Source: Plebeiibacterium sediminum
GTDB taxonomy: Bacteria > Bacteroidota > Bacteroidia > Bacteroidales > Marinilabiliaceae
Reading direction: 5' to 3'
Length of the DNA stretch: 64,000 bases
Assembly: GCF_026013605.1 (NCBI RefSeq)
Contig: NZ_JAPDPJ010000004.1
Coordinates: 1 to 64,000, forward strand
A model generated the notes under the pieces. It saw nothing but the letters and a program-made list of their open reading frames with translations, had not been told where the DNA came from and did no database searches. Each line of letters starts with the position of its first letter. Position 1 is the stretch's first letter. Of the stretch, positions 7,876-17,567 are shown one piece after another. The translations under genes and the position numbers were made by a program.

Positions 7876-8181
7876 ATGATTAATAGAAATGTTTTAAACG
7901 AAAGTTTTAGTCAATCAGATATTGACGCAGTATGGAGAAAAGGTACAGTTGTTCCAGGTTACGACCCGAATGTAACGCGAAAAGATTCATGCGGTGCATG
8001 GATTAAAAAGGTGCAATATGGTAACACTAACTCTCAAAACGGTTGGGAAATTGACCATATCAAACCAAAAGCAAAAGGAGGTTCAGACCAATTAAGCAAC
8101 TTACAACCTTTACAATGGGAGAACAATCGACATAAAGGCGATAATTTCCCAAACTGGTCATGTAAGATTAAAGCTGCATAA
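7876..8181 (+). CDS. Small HNH endonuclease
   Basis: 101 aa with a complete HNH motif near residues 53-92: WEIDHIKPKAKGGSDQLSNL followed by WENNRHKGD. This ββα-metal fold cleaves DNA, with the first His as general base. No other domain or export signal is present. It stands between the half HsdS and hsdM with its own terminator behind it, so it may be a separate defence nuclease or homing-type nuclease rather than part of the type I complex. Upstream, TTTTAAAATATCAGG and an A-rich stretch fit a leader, but no clear promoter stands out. Confidence 0.8.
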   Translation: MINRNVLNESFSQSDIDAVWRKGTVVPGYDPNVTRKDSCGAWIKKVQYGNTNSQNGWEIDHIKPKAKGGSDQLSNLQPLQWENNRHKGDNFPNWSCKIKAA

Positions 8182-8191
8182 ACTGGAAATT

Positions 8192-8221
8192 AAAAGAGAG
8201 CGGTTCGCCGCTTCTCTTTTT
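8192..8221 (+). terminator. UUCG-loop terminator behind the HNH gene
   Basis: AGAGAGCGG-TTCG-CCGCTTCTCT (one bulged T) followed by a T-run. The stable cGGTTCGCCg loop is unmistakable. It separates the HNH gene from the hsd operon. Confidence 0.75.
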
Positions 8222-8250
8222 CTATATATGAAAAATAAAAGACTAACAAT

Positions 8251-9738
8251 ATGAGCAATAAATTATCTCAATCAACAATTAATACTACTGTTTGGAAAGC
8301 GTGCGATACCTTTAGAGGAACACTTGACCCGGCAGGTTATAAAGATTACATCTTAACGATGCTCTTTGTAAAGTTCATCTCCGATGTACACAAAGAGAAA
8401 AAGGAAGAGTACAAAGAAAAATACAAAGGTGATTCTGTTCGTATTGAACGAGCTCTAAAACACGAGCGTTTTAAAATGCCTGAGGAAAGCTCTTTTGATT
8501 TCTTATACGAGCAACGCAATGCAGATAATTTAGGTGAGTTGATTAATGTTGCCTTAGAGAATATTGAGGAAGAAAACAGAGCAAAGCTTGATAAAGTGTT
8601 CCGTAATATTGATTTTAACTCAGAGGCTCACTTAGGTCAAACAAAAGACCGAAACCGCAGGTTAAAAGACTTACTAAATGACTTTGCGGCATTAGACCTA
8701 CGCCCTTCAAATTTGGACGATAACGATATTATTGGTGATTCTTACGAATACCTGATTGCAAACTTTGCTTCCGATGCCGGTAAAAAAGCAGGTGAATTCT
8801 ACACCCCTGCAGGAGTATCAACCTTATTAGCTAAATTGGTTGAACCCAAAGAAGAAGACCGCATCTACGACCCCACTTGTGGCTCTGGCTCATTGCTATT
8901 AAAAGCCGCAAAAGAAGTTGGTAGTACCAACTTTTCGTTAAGTGGACAGGAAGTAAACGGAAGTACCTGGGCACTTGCTCGTATGAATATGTTTCTACAT
9001 GGGCGCGATAATGCTACTATTGAATGGGGCGACACCTTAAATAACCCATTACACAAAGAAAACGACCATTTAAAAAAGTTTGACATTGTTGTTGCTAATC
9101 CACCTTTCTCATTAGATAAATGGGGTGCCGACAATGCATCAAGCGACCAGTACGGACGTTTTTGGCGTGGTGTGCCGCCAAAGAGCAAAGGCGATTACGC
9201 TTTTATATCCCACATGGTAGAATCCTTAAACGAACATGGACGTGCAGGTGTAGTATTGCCACATGGTGTATTATTCCGTGGTAGTTCCGAAGGTACTATT
9301 CGCAAAGCGTTAATAGAAGAAAACAAACTAAAAGCAGTTATTGGTTTACCTGCTAACCTATTCTTTGGAACGGGTATTCCTGCTTGTATTTTAATTTTTG
9401 ATAAAAATAAAGGGGAAAATACAGATATACTATTCATTGATGCCAGCAAAGAGTTTGAAAACGGTAAAAATCAGAACTACTTGCGCCCGGAGGATATTGA
9501 GAAAATTTATAACACTTACCACAATTGGGAAACCATAGAAAAGTATTCTTACATAGCCACCAAAGAGGAAATTGCAGAAAATGACTACAACCTAAACATA
9601 CCACGTTATGTAGATACTTTTGAGGAAGAAGAGCCTATCGATATTGTAGCCACACAACAGGAAATTGCAACCATAAAAACAGAAATGACTGCTGTTGAAA
9701 AGGAAATGGCTGCATACTTAAAAGAGTTAGGATACTAA
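8251..9738 (+). CDS. hsdM: Type I restriction-modification DNA methyltransferase (M subunit)
   Basis: 495 aa. N-terminal HsdM helical domain (about 8-150, WKACDTFRGTLDPAGYKDYI), then an N6-adenine methyltransferase domain with the SAM-binding motif YDPTCGSG (206-213) and catalytic NPPF (283-286). The C-terminus ends in a coiled segment that contacts HsdS. It methylates the host recognition site and forms M2S with HsdS and, together with HsdR, the restriction complex. Its stop is directly followed by the ATG of the phosphoesterase gene (TAAATG), so the operon is tightly packed. Full family length. Confidence 0.95.
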   Translation: MSNKLSQSTINTTVWKACDTFRGTLDPAGYKDYILTMLFVKFISDVHKEKKEEYKEKYKGDSVRIERALKHERFKMPEESSFDFLYEQRNADNLGELINVALENIEEENRAKLDKVFRNIDFNSEAHLGQTKDRNRRLKDLLNDFAALDLRPSNLDDNDIIGDSYEYLIANFASDAGKKAGEFYTPAGVSTLLAKLVEPKEEDRIYDPTCGSGSLLLKAAKEVGSTNFSLSGQEVNGSTWALARMNMFLHGRDNATIEWGDTLNNPLHKENDHLKKFDIVVANPPFSLDKWGADNASSDQYGRFWRGVPPKSKGDYAFISHMVESLNEHGRAGVVLPHGVLFRGSSEGTIRKALIEENKLKAVIGLPANLFFGTGIPACILIFDKNKGENTDILFIDASKEFENGKNQNYLRPEDIEKIYNTYHNWETIEKYSYIATKEEIAENDYNLNIPRYVDTFEEEEPIDIVATQQEIATIKTEMTAVEKEMAAYLKELGY

Positions 9739-10506
9739 ATGGGTAACATAAGTATACAATATTGCTCTGACCTGCATCTGGAATTTCCGGAAAATGAACA
9801 GTTTTTAAAGGATAATTTCATAGTGCCAAAGGCCAATGTTTTATTGTTGGCAGGTGATATTTTGCCACTCAGATTGCTGGATAAGTTTAATTGGTTTTGG
9901 GATAAAATTGCTAATGATTTTGAACAAGTGTATTGGGTACCGGGTAATCATGAGTATTATCATGAAAACTTAAGCAATTATCATGGTTCTCTGAATATAA
10001 AAATCAGGCCAAATATTAGTCTTGTTAATAATTGCACAGTAAGTATTAATGATATTCGATTGATATTTTCAACGCTATGGTCGCAGATAAAAACAGAAAA
10101 CCAATGGATAATTGAACGGCGGTTAAATGATTTTCACCTGATTAAGAATGGCGAATATGCTTTTACGGCTGAAAGTTTTAACAGCTTACACAACGAAAGC
10201 CTGGAGTTTTTAATTGGAGCATTGAAAGATTCAAAAGCTTACAAAACGATTGTTTGTAGCCATCATGTACCTACCTTCTTGAATTATCCGGATATGTACA
10301 AAGGCGATATCCTGAATGATGCTTTTGCAACAGAGCTATTTTCTTTGATTGAAGAACATCAGCCTGAAGCTTGGATTTTTGGTCATCATCATTGGAATTG
10401 TAATGCTTTTTTAATCGGAAAAACTCAAATGCTAACAAACCAATTGGGATATGTTAGAAACAAGGAACATGAACTTTTTAGCTTAGCTGCTACTGTTATT
10501 TTATAG
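9739..10506 (+). CDS. Calcineurin-like metallophosphoesterase in the hsd operon
   Basis: 255 aa with the dimetal phosphoesterase signature: CSDLHLEF (about 9-16), LAGDILP (about 37-43), VPGNHEYY (about 69-76), CSHHVPTF (about 173-180) and FGHHHWN (about 214-220). All metal ligands (D, H, D, N-H, H, GHxH) are present, so it should be active. The substrate is unknown: cyclic nucleotide, nucleic acid end or phosphoprotein. It starts with no gap after hsdM. Such phosphoesterases do occur inside defence operons, but their role in type I RM is unclear. Confidence 0.85.
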   Translation: MGNISIQYCSDLHLEFPENEQFLKDNFIVPKANVLLLAGDILPLRLLDKFNWFWDKIANDFEQVYWVPGNHEYYHENLSNYHGSLNIKIRPNISLVNNCTVSINDIRLIFSTLWSQIKTENQWIIERRLNDFHLIKNGEYAFTAESFNSLHNESLEFLIGALKDSKAYKTIVCSHHVPTFLNYPDMYKGDILNDAFATELFSLIEEHQPEAWIFGHHHWNCNAFLIGKTQMLTNQLGYVRNKEHELFSLAATVIL

Positions 10507-10589
10507 GCTGTTTGAATTAAATAAGAGTAAAATAACATTATATTTGCATTATAACACAAGCTTTGTTAGTATTCATACAAGATGTTATT

Positions 10590-11606
10590 ATGAACGAACT
10601 AAACGAATATATCGAGCAGGAAATAGGTCTTGAATTTCACATAGATGAGCACAAAACTCATTTAGAAAAAAAACTGCCGTTATACTTAACTGCAAACTAT
10701 CAGTTGAATACAGCGTGGTTGATGGGTGCTGAAGTTGTATTGGCTCGCTTGAAATATCAGGAAGACCAACCGACCATTGGACAAATGCACAAACACATGG
10801 AGAGTATTCGGGAAATTATTAATCTGCCGGTTATTCTTGTGTTCGAATACATAGAAGCATTTAAACGCAAAAGATTGGTGCAGCAACGAATAAATTTTAT
10901 TGTTCCGTTCAAACAATTGTTTATTCCAGAGCTTATGATGGCGTTCACCGAAGTAAAACAGGTTAAAACAAATGAGGATAGCTGTTTTACACCAATGGCT
11001 CAATTGCTTACCGTTTACTGGCTGTTGAGTAATAATGAAGATAAGCAAATTGAAGAGGTTCCGTTTAATGAAATTGCTAATCTCTTTGAGACAAATGCAA
11101 TGGCCATAACACGTGCTGCAGACAATCTGGCGAACCTGAATATTTGCACAATTCATACAGGAAGGCCCAAAAGCTTGACTTTTAATCAAAGCAAACAAGA
11201 CACCTGGAACAGTATTAAAGAACGTCATCTGGGTATTCATCCGGTATTAAAAACTGTGTTTACTGATGAAAGGCCTCCGCATGACAAGTGGATAAATACA
11301 AACACAAATGCATTAACAGCTTTTACAGATATTAACCCGGGATTCCAACATTTTTTGGCACTTGATAAAGCAACTTATCAGGCTTACAAAAAAACAAACC
11401 AATGGCCACAGGAAAACAGAAGTGAAGGAGAATTTGCTACTGAAATATGGAAATACGACCCAGCTTTGCTAAATGGTAAATTCAGGTGGCTGGGAAATAA
11501 CACAGACCCCATATCATTATATCTCTGCTTTGCAAACGATGAAGATGAACGTATTGAAGAGGCCTTGGAACAAATAGAAAAGAAATTTATATGGTTAGAG
11601 GAATAG
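10590..11606 (+). CDS. AbiEi-like antitoxin / transcriptional regulator
   Basis: 338 aa from ATG 10590 (MNELNEYIEQEIGLEF); a TTG at 10563 is also in frame. The region about 125-205 looks like a winged helix (MAQLLTVYWLL, then FNEIANLFETNAMAITRAAD, NICTIHTGRPKSLTF), as in AbiEi antitoxins that repress their own operon. It overlaps the downstream nucleotidyltransferase by 16 bp, the coupling expected of an AbiE-type (type IV) toxin-antitoxin pair. The assignment rests on the partner and the layout as much as on sequence. It could instead be a MarR-like regulator of the hsd operon. Confidence 0.65.
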   Translation: MNELNEYIEQEIGLEFHIDEHKTHLEKKLPLYLTANYQLNTAWLMGAEVVLARLKYQEDQPTIGQMHKHMESIREIINLPVILVFEYIEAFKRKRLVQQRINFIVPFKQLFIPELMMAFTEVKQVKTNEDSCFTPMAQLLTVYWLLSNNEDKQIEEVPFNEIANLFETNAMAITRAADNLANLNICTIHTGRPKSLTFNQSKQDTWNSIKERHLGIHPVLKTVFTDERPPHDKWINTNTNALTAFTDINPGFQHFLALDKATYQAYKKTNQWPQENRSEGEFATEIWKYDPALLNGKFRWLGNNTDPISLYLCFANDEDERIEEALEQIEKKFIWLEE

Positions 11607-12355
11607 ATACATTTAAAGAATATTTTAAAGACCACGCTGATAAGTACATCATTATCGGCGGAACGGCCTTGGATATACAAATGGAAGATGCTGGGTTCAC
11701 ACCTAGAGCAACAAAGGATATTGATATTATCCTTATTGTAGAGGCTTTAGATAAAGAGTTTGTCACAGCTTTCTGGGAATTTATTAAGGAGGGCAACTAC
11801 GAACAGAAAGAAAAAGGCGGTGATAAACGACAATACTACCGTTTTATAAAACCCGAAAAAGATAATTTTCCATATCAGATTGAGCTGTTTTCTAAAAATC
11901 CTGATATTCTGGACTTAGATGAGGGTACACATTTAACACCCATACCCACTGAAGCTGACTTATCCAGTCTTTCTGCCATATTAATGGACGAAGATTATTA
12001 TTCTTTAACCATTGAGCAAAGCGAGCTGCAAAACGATGTACATCTGGCCAATCCCAAAGCCTTAATTGCCCTTAAAGCAAAAGCTTTTTTAGATTGGAGC
12101 GAGCGCAAAGCTGCAGGCCATGCCGAATGCGACAAACACATTAAAAAGCACAAAGCAGACATTTTTCGGTTGACCATGTTATTATCTCCGGATGAAACAG
12201 TGGACACACCCGACAATGTAAAAGCAGACTTACAAGCTGCAGCCAATATGATAGCAGGACAATTGCCGGATAAAGCTATCCTTAGAAACATGGGTGTACA
12301 GATACCACCTCAAGAAGTTTTTAAGCAGTTTAAACAAATCTTCAAATTAGACTAA
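11591..12355 (+). CDS. AbiEii-like nucleotidyltransferase (toxin candidate)
   Basis: 254 aa. A DNA polymerase beta-type nucleotidyltransferase core: IIIGGTALDIQ (about 18-28) then FTPRATKDIDIILI (about 34-47), giving the GG(S/T) and DxD catalytic motifs. A helical C-terminus (NPKALIALKAKAFLDWSERK) follows. AbiEii toxins transfer nucleotides (reported targets include tRNA) and cause growth arrest in phage-infected cells. It overlaps its presumed antitoxin by 16 bp and is followed 3 bp later by hsdS. The embedded pair may act as a guard of the restriction operon (inference). Confidence 0.75.
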   Translation: MVRGIDTFKEYFKDHADKYIIIGGTALDIQMEDAGFTPRATKDIDIILIVEALDKEFVTAFWEFIKEGNYEQKEKGGDKRQYYRFIKPEKDNFPYQIELFSKNPDILDLDEGTHLTPIPTEADLSSLSAILMDEDYYSLTIEQSELQNDVHLANPKALIALKAKAFLDWSERKAAGHAECDKHIKKHKADIFRLTMLLSPDETVDTPDNVKADLQAAANMIAGQLPDKAILRNMGVQIPPQEVFKQFKQIFKLD

Positions 12356-12358
12356 CCC

Positions 12359-13585
12359 ATGGAAGCAGTTACTGAAATAAAAGAAGGTTATAAAAAGACT
12401 AAAATTGGTTGGATTCCTGAGGATTGGAATGTGGGACTTCTTGGTGAAGTTACGACTTTAAAAAGAGGGCGATTTAGTCCAAGGCCACGTAATGACCCTA
12501 AATACTATAATGGTCAAATTCCATTTGTACAAACTGGTGATGTTACAAATTCAAAAGGCAGAGTAAATACCTATACACAAACATTAAATGAAGAAGGACT
12601 TAAAGTAAGCGTACTTTTTAAAAAAGGAACTATTCTTATTACAATCGCAGCAAACATTGGGCATTGTTCTATACTAGAATTCGACATGGCTTGCCCAGAT
12701 AGTTTAATTGGGATTGAATGTGGTAGCAAAATCCATAATGAATTTCTTAATTATTATATGCATACCCAGCAACGAAGGATTGATTATTTAGCTCCCGCTG
12801 GTGCTCAAAAGAATATAAATGTAGAATTCTTAAAACCATTAAAAATTGTCGTACCCCCACTCCCCGAACAACAAAAAATAGCCAAAATCCTATCTACATG
12901 GGATAAAGCCATTGAGCAAAGCCAAAAACTTATTGAGCAACTTAACAGCCGTAAAAAAGGTTTAATGCAACAATTACTTACAGGTAAAACAAGGTTAAAG
13001 GGGTTTAGTGGTGAGTGGAAGGAAGTGAAGTTAGGCGAATATTTTAAACAACGAAATGAAACGAATCATATTGAATTACCATTGCTATCGGTTGGTATTA
13101 ATGGTGTTTATCCGCAAGATGATTCCGTGAAAAAAGACACCTCAAATTCGGATAAATCCAAATACAAAAGAATCTGCGTTGGAGATATTGGCTATAATAC
13201 AATGCGTATGTGGCAAGGAAGAAGTGCATTATCAAAATTAGAAGGTATCGTAAGTCCTGCATATACAATTGTAACTCCAAATAAAAATGCTGACTCATTA
13301 TTCTTTAGTTATCTTTTCAAGTTGGATTATGTAGTGCATCGCTTTTATAGGTATTCTCAGGGATTAGTAAGTGACACTTGGCAATGTCGATTCAATGATT
13401 TCAAAAAAGTTAAGGTGCTTTGTCCTCCAACAATAGAGGAACAACAAGCCATAGCCAAAGTACTAACCACAGCAGATAATGAAATAAAAACACAGGAAAC
13501 TTACCTGCAACAATTGCAAGACCAGAAAAAGGGATTAATGCAACAGTTGTTAACGGGTCAAAAACGTGTAAAAGTAAATAATTAA
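12359..13585 (+). CDS. hsdS: Type I restriction-modification specificity subunit
   Basis: 408 aa with two target-recognition domains (about 18-170 and 220-370), each followed by a conserved helix. PPLPEQQKIAKIL / PTIEEQQAIAKVL and KKGLMQQLLTGKTRLK / KKGLMQQLLTGQKRVK are matching central and C-terminal conserved repeats. It reads a bipartite DNA sequence, one half per TRD, for M2S and R2M2S. It starts 3 bp after the AbiEii stop and ends 4 bp before hsdR. The two DNA segments encoding KKGLMQQLLTG are similar and could allow TRD exchange. Confidence 0.93.
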   Translation: MEAVTEIKEGYKKTKIGWIPEDWNVGLLGEVTTLKRGRFSPRPRNDPKYYNGQIPFVQTGDVTNSKGRVNTYTQTLNEEGLKVSVLFKKGTILITIAANIGHCSILEFDMACPDSLIGIECGSKIHNEFLNYYMHTQQRRIDYLAPAGAQKNINVEFLKPLKIVVPPLPEQQKIAKILSTWDKAIEQSQKLIEQLNSRKKGLMQQLLTGKTRLKGFSGEWKEVKLGEYFKQRNETNHIELPLLSVGINGVYPQDDSVKKDTSNSDKSKYKRICVGDIGYNTMRMWQGRSALSKLEGIVSPAYTIVTPNKNADSLFFSYLFKLDYVVHRFYRYSQGLVSDTWQCRFNDFKKVKVLCPPTIEEQQAIAKVLTTADNEIKTQETYLQQLQDQKKGLMQQLLTGQKRVKVNN

Positions 13586-13589
13586 GCCT

Positions 13590-16500
13590 ATGCCTGCACC
13601 ATCATTTTTAGAAGACCATATATCGCAAATACCTGCACTACAGTTGCTCATTAATATGGGCTACCACTACGTTACCCCTGCTCAGGCCATGGAGTGGCGT
13701 AAGGGTAAAAACTCTGTAGTGTTATTTGAGGATGTATTGTTTAGTCAGCTTCAAAAGATAAATAGTTTTACTCGCAAAGGTAAAAAGTACGAGTTTTCCG
13801 ATGCCAATATCAGCTCCGCTGTTTTGGCACTTAAGGAACTGCCTATTCACGAAGGGGTAATGAATGCCAATGCAGCCTTTTACTATTTAATTACCTTAGG
13901 TAAAGCATTTGAGCAAAGTATCGATGGTGATAAAAAAAGCCACTCACTACAATACATCGATTGGCAAAATCCAGAAAACAATGTATTCCATGTTACCGAA
14001 GAATACAGTGTAGTACGTGATGGCAGAGCAGACACCTACCGCCCCGATTTAGTGTTGTTTGTAAATGGTATTCCCACTTGTATTGTAGAGTGCAAAAGCC
14101 CTGCATTAAGTGGAACTAAAAAGCCTGTTGAATTGGCTATTGAGCAACACGCACGCAATTTTTCTGCCGATGGTATTCGTTCACTTTATGTGTATTCCAG
14201 CCTATTATTAAGCACAGCCACCAACGAAGGCAGTTACGCCACTACTGGCACACCTAAAGAATTTTGGGCTAAATGGAAAGAACAATTCCCAAGCAAAGCA
14301 GCAGAAAAAACCTATTGGAGTTCTTTAACCGAATTAAAGAATAAGCCATTAAGCAAAGCAGATAAAGACAAGCTATTTTCCGATAGGTTTAAATATGTAC
14401 GAAACTACTTCGATAGCTTAGAACAAGAAAACCGACCATTGACCAAGCAAGATGAGTTGCTCTTTAGCTTATGTGCACCGCTTCGCATGCTCGACCTTAT
14501 TCGCAACTTTACCTTGTACGATGATGGCATAAAAAAAGTAGCGCGTTATCAGCAGTACTTTGCAGTAAACGAAACCATTAAAAGGGTTTCTCGCTTCGAC
14601 AATACAGGAAAGCGAAAAGGTGGTGTTATTTGGCATACACAAGGTAGTGGTAAGTCATTAACAATGGTGATGCTGGCACAGCTTTTAGCATCAGATAAGA
14701 ATATCCGAAATCCTAAAATCCTATTGGTTACCGACCGTATCGATTTGGACGACCAAATCTCTGACACCTTCAAAAAATGTCAGAAAGAAGTACGTCAAGC
14801 CAAAACAGGAACACACTTAGCAGAGCTGATTAATGATAATGACGATGCCATTATCACAACCATTATAAACAAATTTGAGGCAGCAGTTAAGCAATGTAAA
14901 GAGCCTTTTACTTCACCGGATATTTTTATTCTTATTGATGAAGGCCACCGCACTCAATACGGTAGTTTTAGTGTGAGCATGCAAAGAGTATTCCCCAATG
15001 CTTGTTTCTTGGCCTTTACAGGTACGCCTTTAATGAAAAAGGAAAAGAGCACGGCTCAAAAGTTTGGCGGCTACATTGGCAAGGCATATACTGTAACCGA
15101 TGCCGTTGAAGATGGAGCAGTTGTTCCTTTGTTATACGAAGGGCGACACAACATAATGGAGTTGAACGAAAAACCGCTTAATAACTTCTTTGATATGATT
15201 TCGGAGCCACTTCCTGATTATGGTAAGGCAGCTCTAAAAAGAAAGTTTAATACAGTCAATGAACTTAACAAAGCAGACCAGATAGTATATGCTCGTGCTT
15301 GGGATATTAGCAAGCACTATACCGACTTCTTTCAGTCCAATAGCGAGTACTATAAACCAAAAGCTCAATTGGTAGCTCCCACAATAAAAACAGCTTTATT
15401 ATATCATGAATATCTTAAAACCATTGGAAAAGTTTCTTCAGCGGTTGTAGTAACACGAACCGACCAAAGAGAGGGTATTGAAGATTCTTTTTATAACGAA
15501 AATGAAGAAAAACAACGGGAAGATGCCTATTTCAGCGCCATGGAAGACAAATATGGCGACCTGAAAACCTTTGAGAAAAGCATCATCAACCAGTTTAAAA
15601 ATCGTGATGTACCTGAAATACTAATTGTGGTTGCAAAACTCCTTACGGGTTTTGATGCACCAAACAATACCGTATTATATCTGTGCCGTAGTCTAAAAGA
15701 ACATACACTACTGCAAGCAGTAGCAAGAGTAAACCGAGTATACCCCGGTAAAGATTACGGCTACATTGTTGACTATTACGGCAACCTCGAAAACTTAGAC
15801 AATGCTTTAGATACCTATTCCGGTTTAGAAGGGTTCGACAAGGAAGATTTAGAAGGTACGCTAACCAATATTAACGAAGAAATAAAGAAGCTACCTCAGG
15901 CACATGCTGAGCTTTGGGATATTTTTAAAAGTTTACAAGGCAAGAACCTGGAACCAACAGCATACGAAGAGTTGCTTTCAGCCGAAGACCTTAGAAATAA
16001 GTTCTACGAAAAATTATCAGTCTTTGCCCGAATGCTTAAACTGGCTTTATCATCGGTCGATTTTGTCAACAATACCGAAGAAGATAAAATCAACACCTAT
16101 AAGGATGATGCTAAGTTTTTCTTAAAACTTCGTGTGGATGTAAAACGTCGTTATAACGATGACATTTCCTATAAAGAATATGAACCACAAGTTCAGAAGC
16201 TTATCAATAAGCATCTTTCAACCGATGGAGAGATTCTAAAAATTACCGATTTGGTAGACATCTTCAATAAAGAAGAACGGGAAGCCGAAGTTGAAAAGAT
16301 TGTAGGAAAGGCAGCACAAGCCGACCACATTGCCAGCCGAACCATAAAGGCTATTAATGTAAAAATGCAGGACGACCCAATCTTCTATACCAAGTTTGCC
16401 GACTTAATTCGTCAAACCATCGAAGATTACCACCAAAAACGCATTGATGAAGCAGAATATTTAAAGCGAGCAAAGCAGTTTGATAAAGATTTCTTCGAAG

Positions 16501-16841
16501 GCAACCGAGATGATGCACCGGAAGAACTAGCAGATAACGAAGTAGCTTTAGCGTTTTACAATTATAGTAAATCGGTTTACAAAGATGTGGAGCTGTTAAA
16601 AACTAAGTTTCATATTGAAATGGGGCTTGTAATAGATAAGACAGTAAAAGACCATATCTACCTTAATGATAAAAAGATTGTTGACTTCCATAAGAATGTT
16701 GATATCACAGGAAAAATAAACATTGAGTTAAGTGATGCCATTTACGACCTGTTACAAAAGTTTGATATTGATACAAATTGGGATGACATCGACCATTTAA
16801 TTGAAGAATGCTTAAAAATTGCGATACACAAATACAAGTAA
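13590..16841 (+). CDS. hsdR: Type I restriction endonuclease (R subunit)
   Basis: 1083 aa. N-terminal PD-(D/E)xK nuclease: PD at 152-153 and ECK at 167-169. Then a superfamily 2 helicase motor: Walker A QGSGKS (351-356), DEGH (450-453), the SAT-like motif FTGTP (about 475), and a second RecA domain with LLTGFDAP and AVARVNR (motif VI). A helical C-terminus docks on M2S. It translocates DNA and cuts away from unmethylated sites. All motor and nuclease motifs are intact. It lies 4 bp after hsdS and 1 bp before the metallopeptidase gene. Confidence 0.95.
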   Translation: MPAPSFLEDHISQIPALQLLINMGYHYVTPAQAMEWRKGKNSVVLFEDVLFSQLQKINSFTRKGKKYEFSDANISSAVLALKELPIHEGVMNANAAFYYLITLGKAFEQSIDGDKKSHSLQYIDWQNPENNVFHVTEEYSVVRDGRADTYRPDLVLFVNGIPTCIVECKSPALSGTKKPVELAIEQHARNFSADGIRSLYVYSSLLLSTATNEGSYATTGTPKEFWAKWKEQFPSKAAEKTYWSSLTELKNKPLSKADKDKLFSDRFKYVRNYFDSLEQENRPLTKQDELLFSLCAPLRMLDLIRNFTLYDDGIKKVARYQQYFAVNETIKRVSRFDNTGKRKGGVIWHTQGSGKSLTMVMLAQLLASDKNIRNPKILLVTDRIDLDDQISDTFKKCQKEVRQAKTGTHLAELINDNDDAIITTIINKFEAAVKQCKEPFTSPDIFILIDEGHRTQYGSFSVSMQRVFPNACFLAFTGTPLMKKEKSTAQKFGGYIGKAYTVTDAVEDGAVVPLLYEGRHNIMELNEKPLNNFFDMISEPLPDYGKAALKRKFNTVNELNKADQIVYARAWDISKHYTDFFQSNSEYYKPKAQLVAPTIKTALLYHEYLKTIGKVSSAVVVTRTDQREGIEDSFYNENEEKQREDAYFSAMEDKYGDLKTFEKSIINQFKNRDVPEILIVVAKLLTGFDAPNNTVLYLCRSLKEHTLLQAVARVNRVYPGKDYGYIVDYYGNLENLDNALDTYSGLEGFDKEDLEGTLTNINEEIKKLPQAHAELWDIFKSLQGKNLEPTAYEELLSAEDLRNKFYEKLSVFARMLKLALSSVDFVNNTEEDKINTYKDDAKFFLKLRVDVKRRYNDDISYKEYEPQVQKLINKHLSTDGEILKITDLVDIFNKEEREAEVEKIVGKAAQADHIASRTIKAINVKMQDDPIFYTKFADLIRQTIEDYHQKRIDEAEYLKRAKQFDKDFFEGNRDDAPEELADNEVALAFYNYSKSVYKDVELLKTKFHIEMGLVIDKTVKDHIYLNDKKIVDFHKNVDITGKINIELSDAIYDLLQKFDIDTNWDDIDHLIEECLKIAIHKYK

Positions 16842-16842
16842 G

Positions 16843-17550
16843 ATGCTAAAAGAACAAATCAAATACGGCAATTCGACCATTGAATATTCTTTAGCTTTTG
16901 CTGAGCGTAAAACCTTAGGCATTAAAGTATATCCCGATAAATCGGTTCATGTAATTGCCCCAACAGGCACGAGCATGGATAAGGTTACGGAAAAGGTACA
17001 TAGCAAAGCTGCATGGGTATTGCGTCAACAGGATTTCTTTTTGTCTTTTCATCCAATTACTCCACCTCGCAAATTTATTAGTGGCGAAACTCATTTGTAT
17101 TTAGGTAAGCAATATCGACTAAAGTTAGCTGAAGCTGAAAAAGATTCAGTAAAACTGCATGGTGGTAATATTTCAGTTTACTGTAAAGACAAAGAGGATA
17201 AGCAGCGAATTGAGAAACTATTAAAAGCATGGTTTAAATCAAAAGCAGACCTTCATTTTAATAACCTGTTTCAAGAGCTTTCGCCTATTGCAAAAGAACT
17301 TTCGGATATTACACCAACACTAAAATACAGGTGGATGGATAAACGTTGGGGAAGCTGCAGTCAAAAAGGAGAAATCCTATTAAATATTGAATTAATAAAA
17401 GCACCTAAAAAATGCATTGAATATGTGATAATACACGAGTTGTGCCACATGGTACACCTTAATCACAGCACTGCATTTTATGAGTTATTAGATAAACTTT
17501 CTCCAGGTTGGAGGAAGACGAAAGATGAGTTGGAGAAATTAATGGTATAA
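16843..17550 (+). CDS. YgjP-like (DUF45) zinc metallopeptidase
   Basis: About 235 aa from ATG 16843, one base after the hsdR stop; a TTG at 16819 would overlap hsdR. N-terminal beta-rich DUF45 region (IEYSLAFAERKTLGIKVYPD), conserved KYRWMDKRWGSCSQKGEILLN, and the zinc motif HELCHMVHLNHSTAFYELL (HExxH plus downstream His). The family is SprT/WLM-related and is frequently the last gene of type I RM operons, with no settled role. It is predicted cytosolic. A protease that processes or turns over HsdR is one possibility (inference). Confidence 0.85.
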   Translation: MLKEQIKYGNSTIEYSLAFAERKTLGIKVYPDKSVHVIAPTGTSMDKVTEKVHSKAAWVLRQQDFFLSFHPITPPRKFISGETHLYLGKQYRLKLAEAEKDSVKLHGGNISVYCKDKEDKQRIEKLLKAWFKSKADLHFNNLFQELSPIAKELSDITPTLKYRWMDKRWGSCSQKGEILLNIELIKAPKKCIEYVIIHELCHMVHLNHSTAFYELLDKLSPGWRKTKDELEKLMV

Positions 17551-17567
17551 AATAAAAATAGAGTAAC

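Noticed and set aside
10686-11240. Minus-strand 184-aa frame opposite AbiEi
   Set aside because: Antisense to a well-supported gene, with Cys/His-rich random composition.
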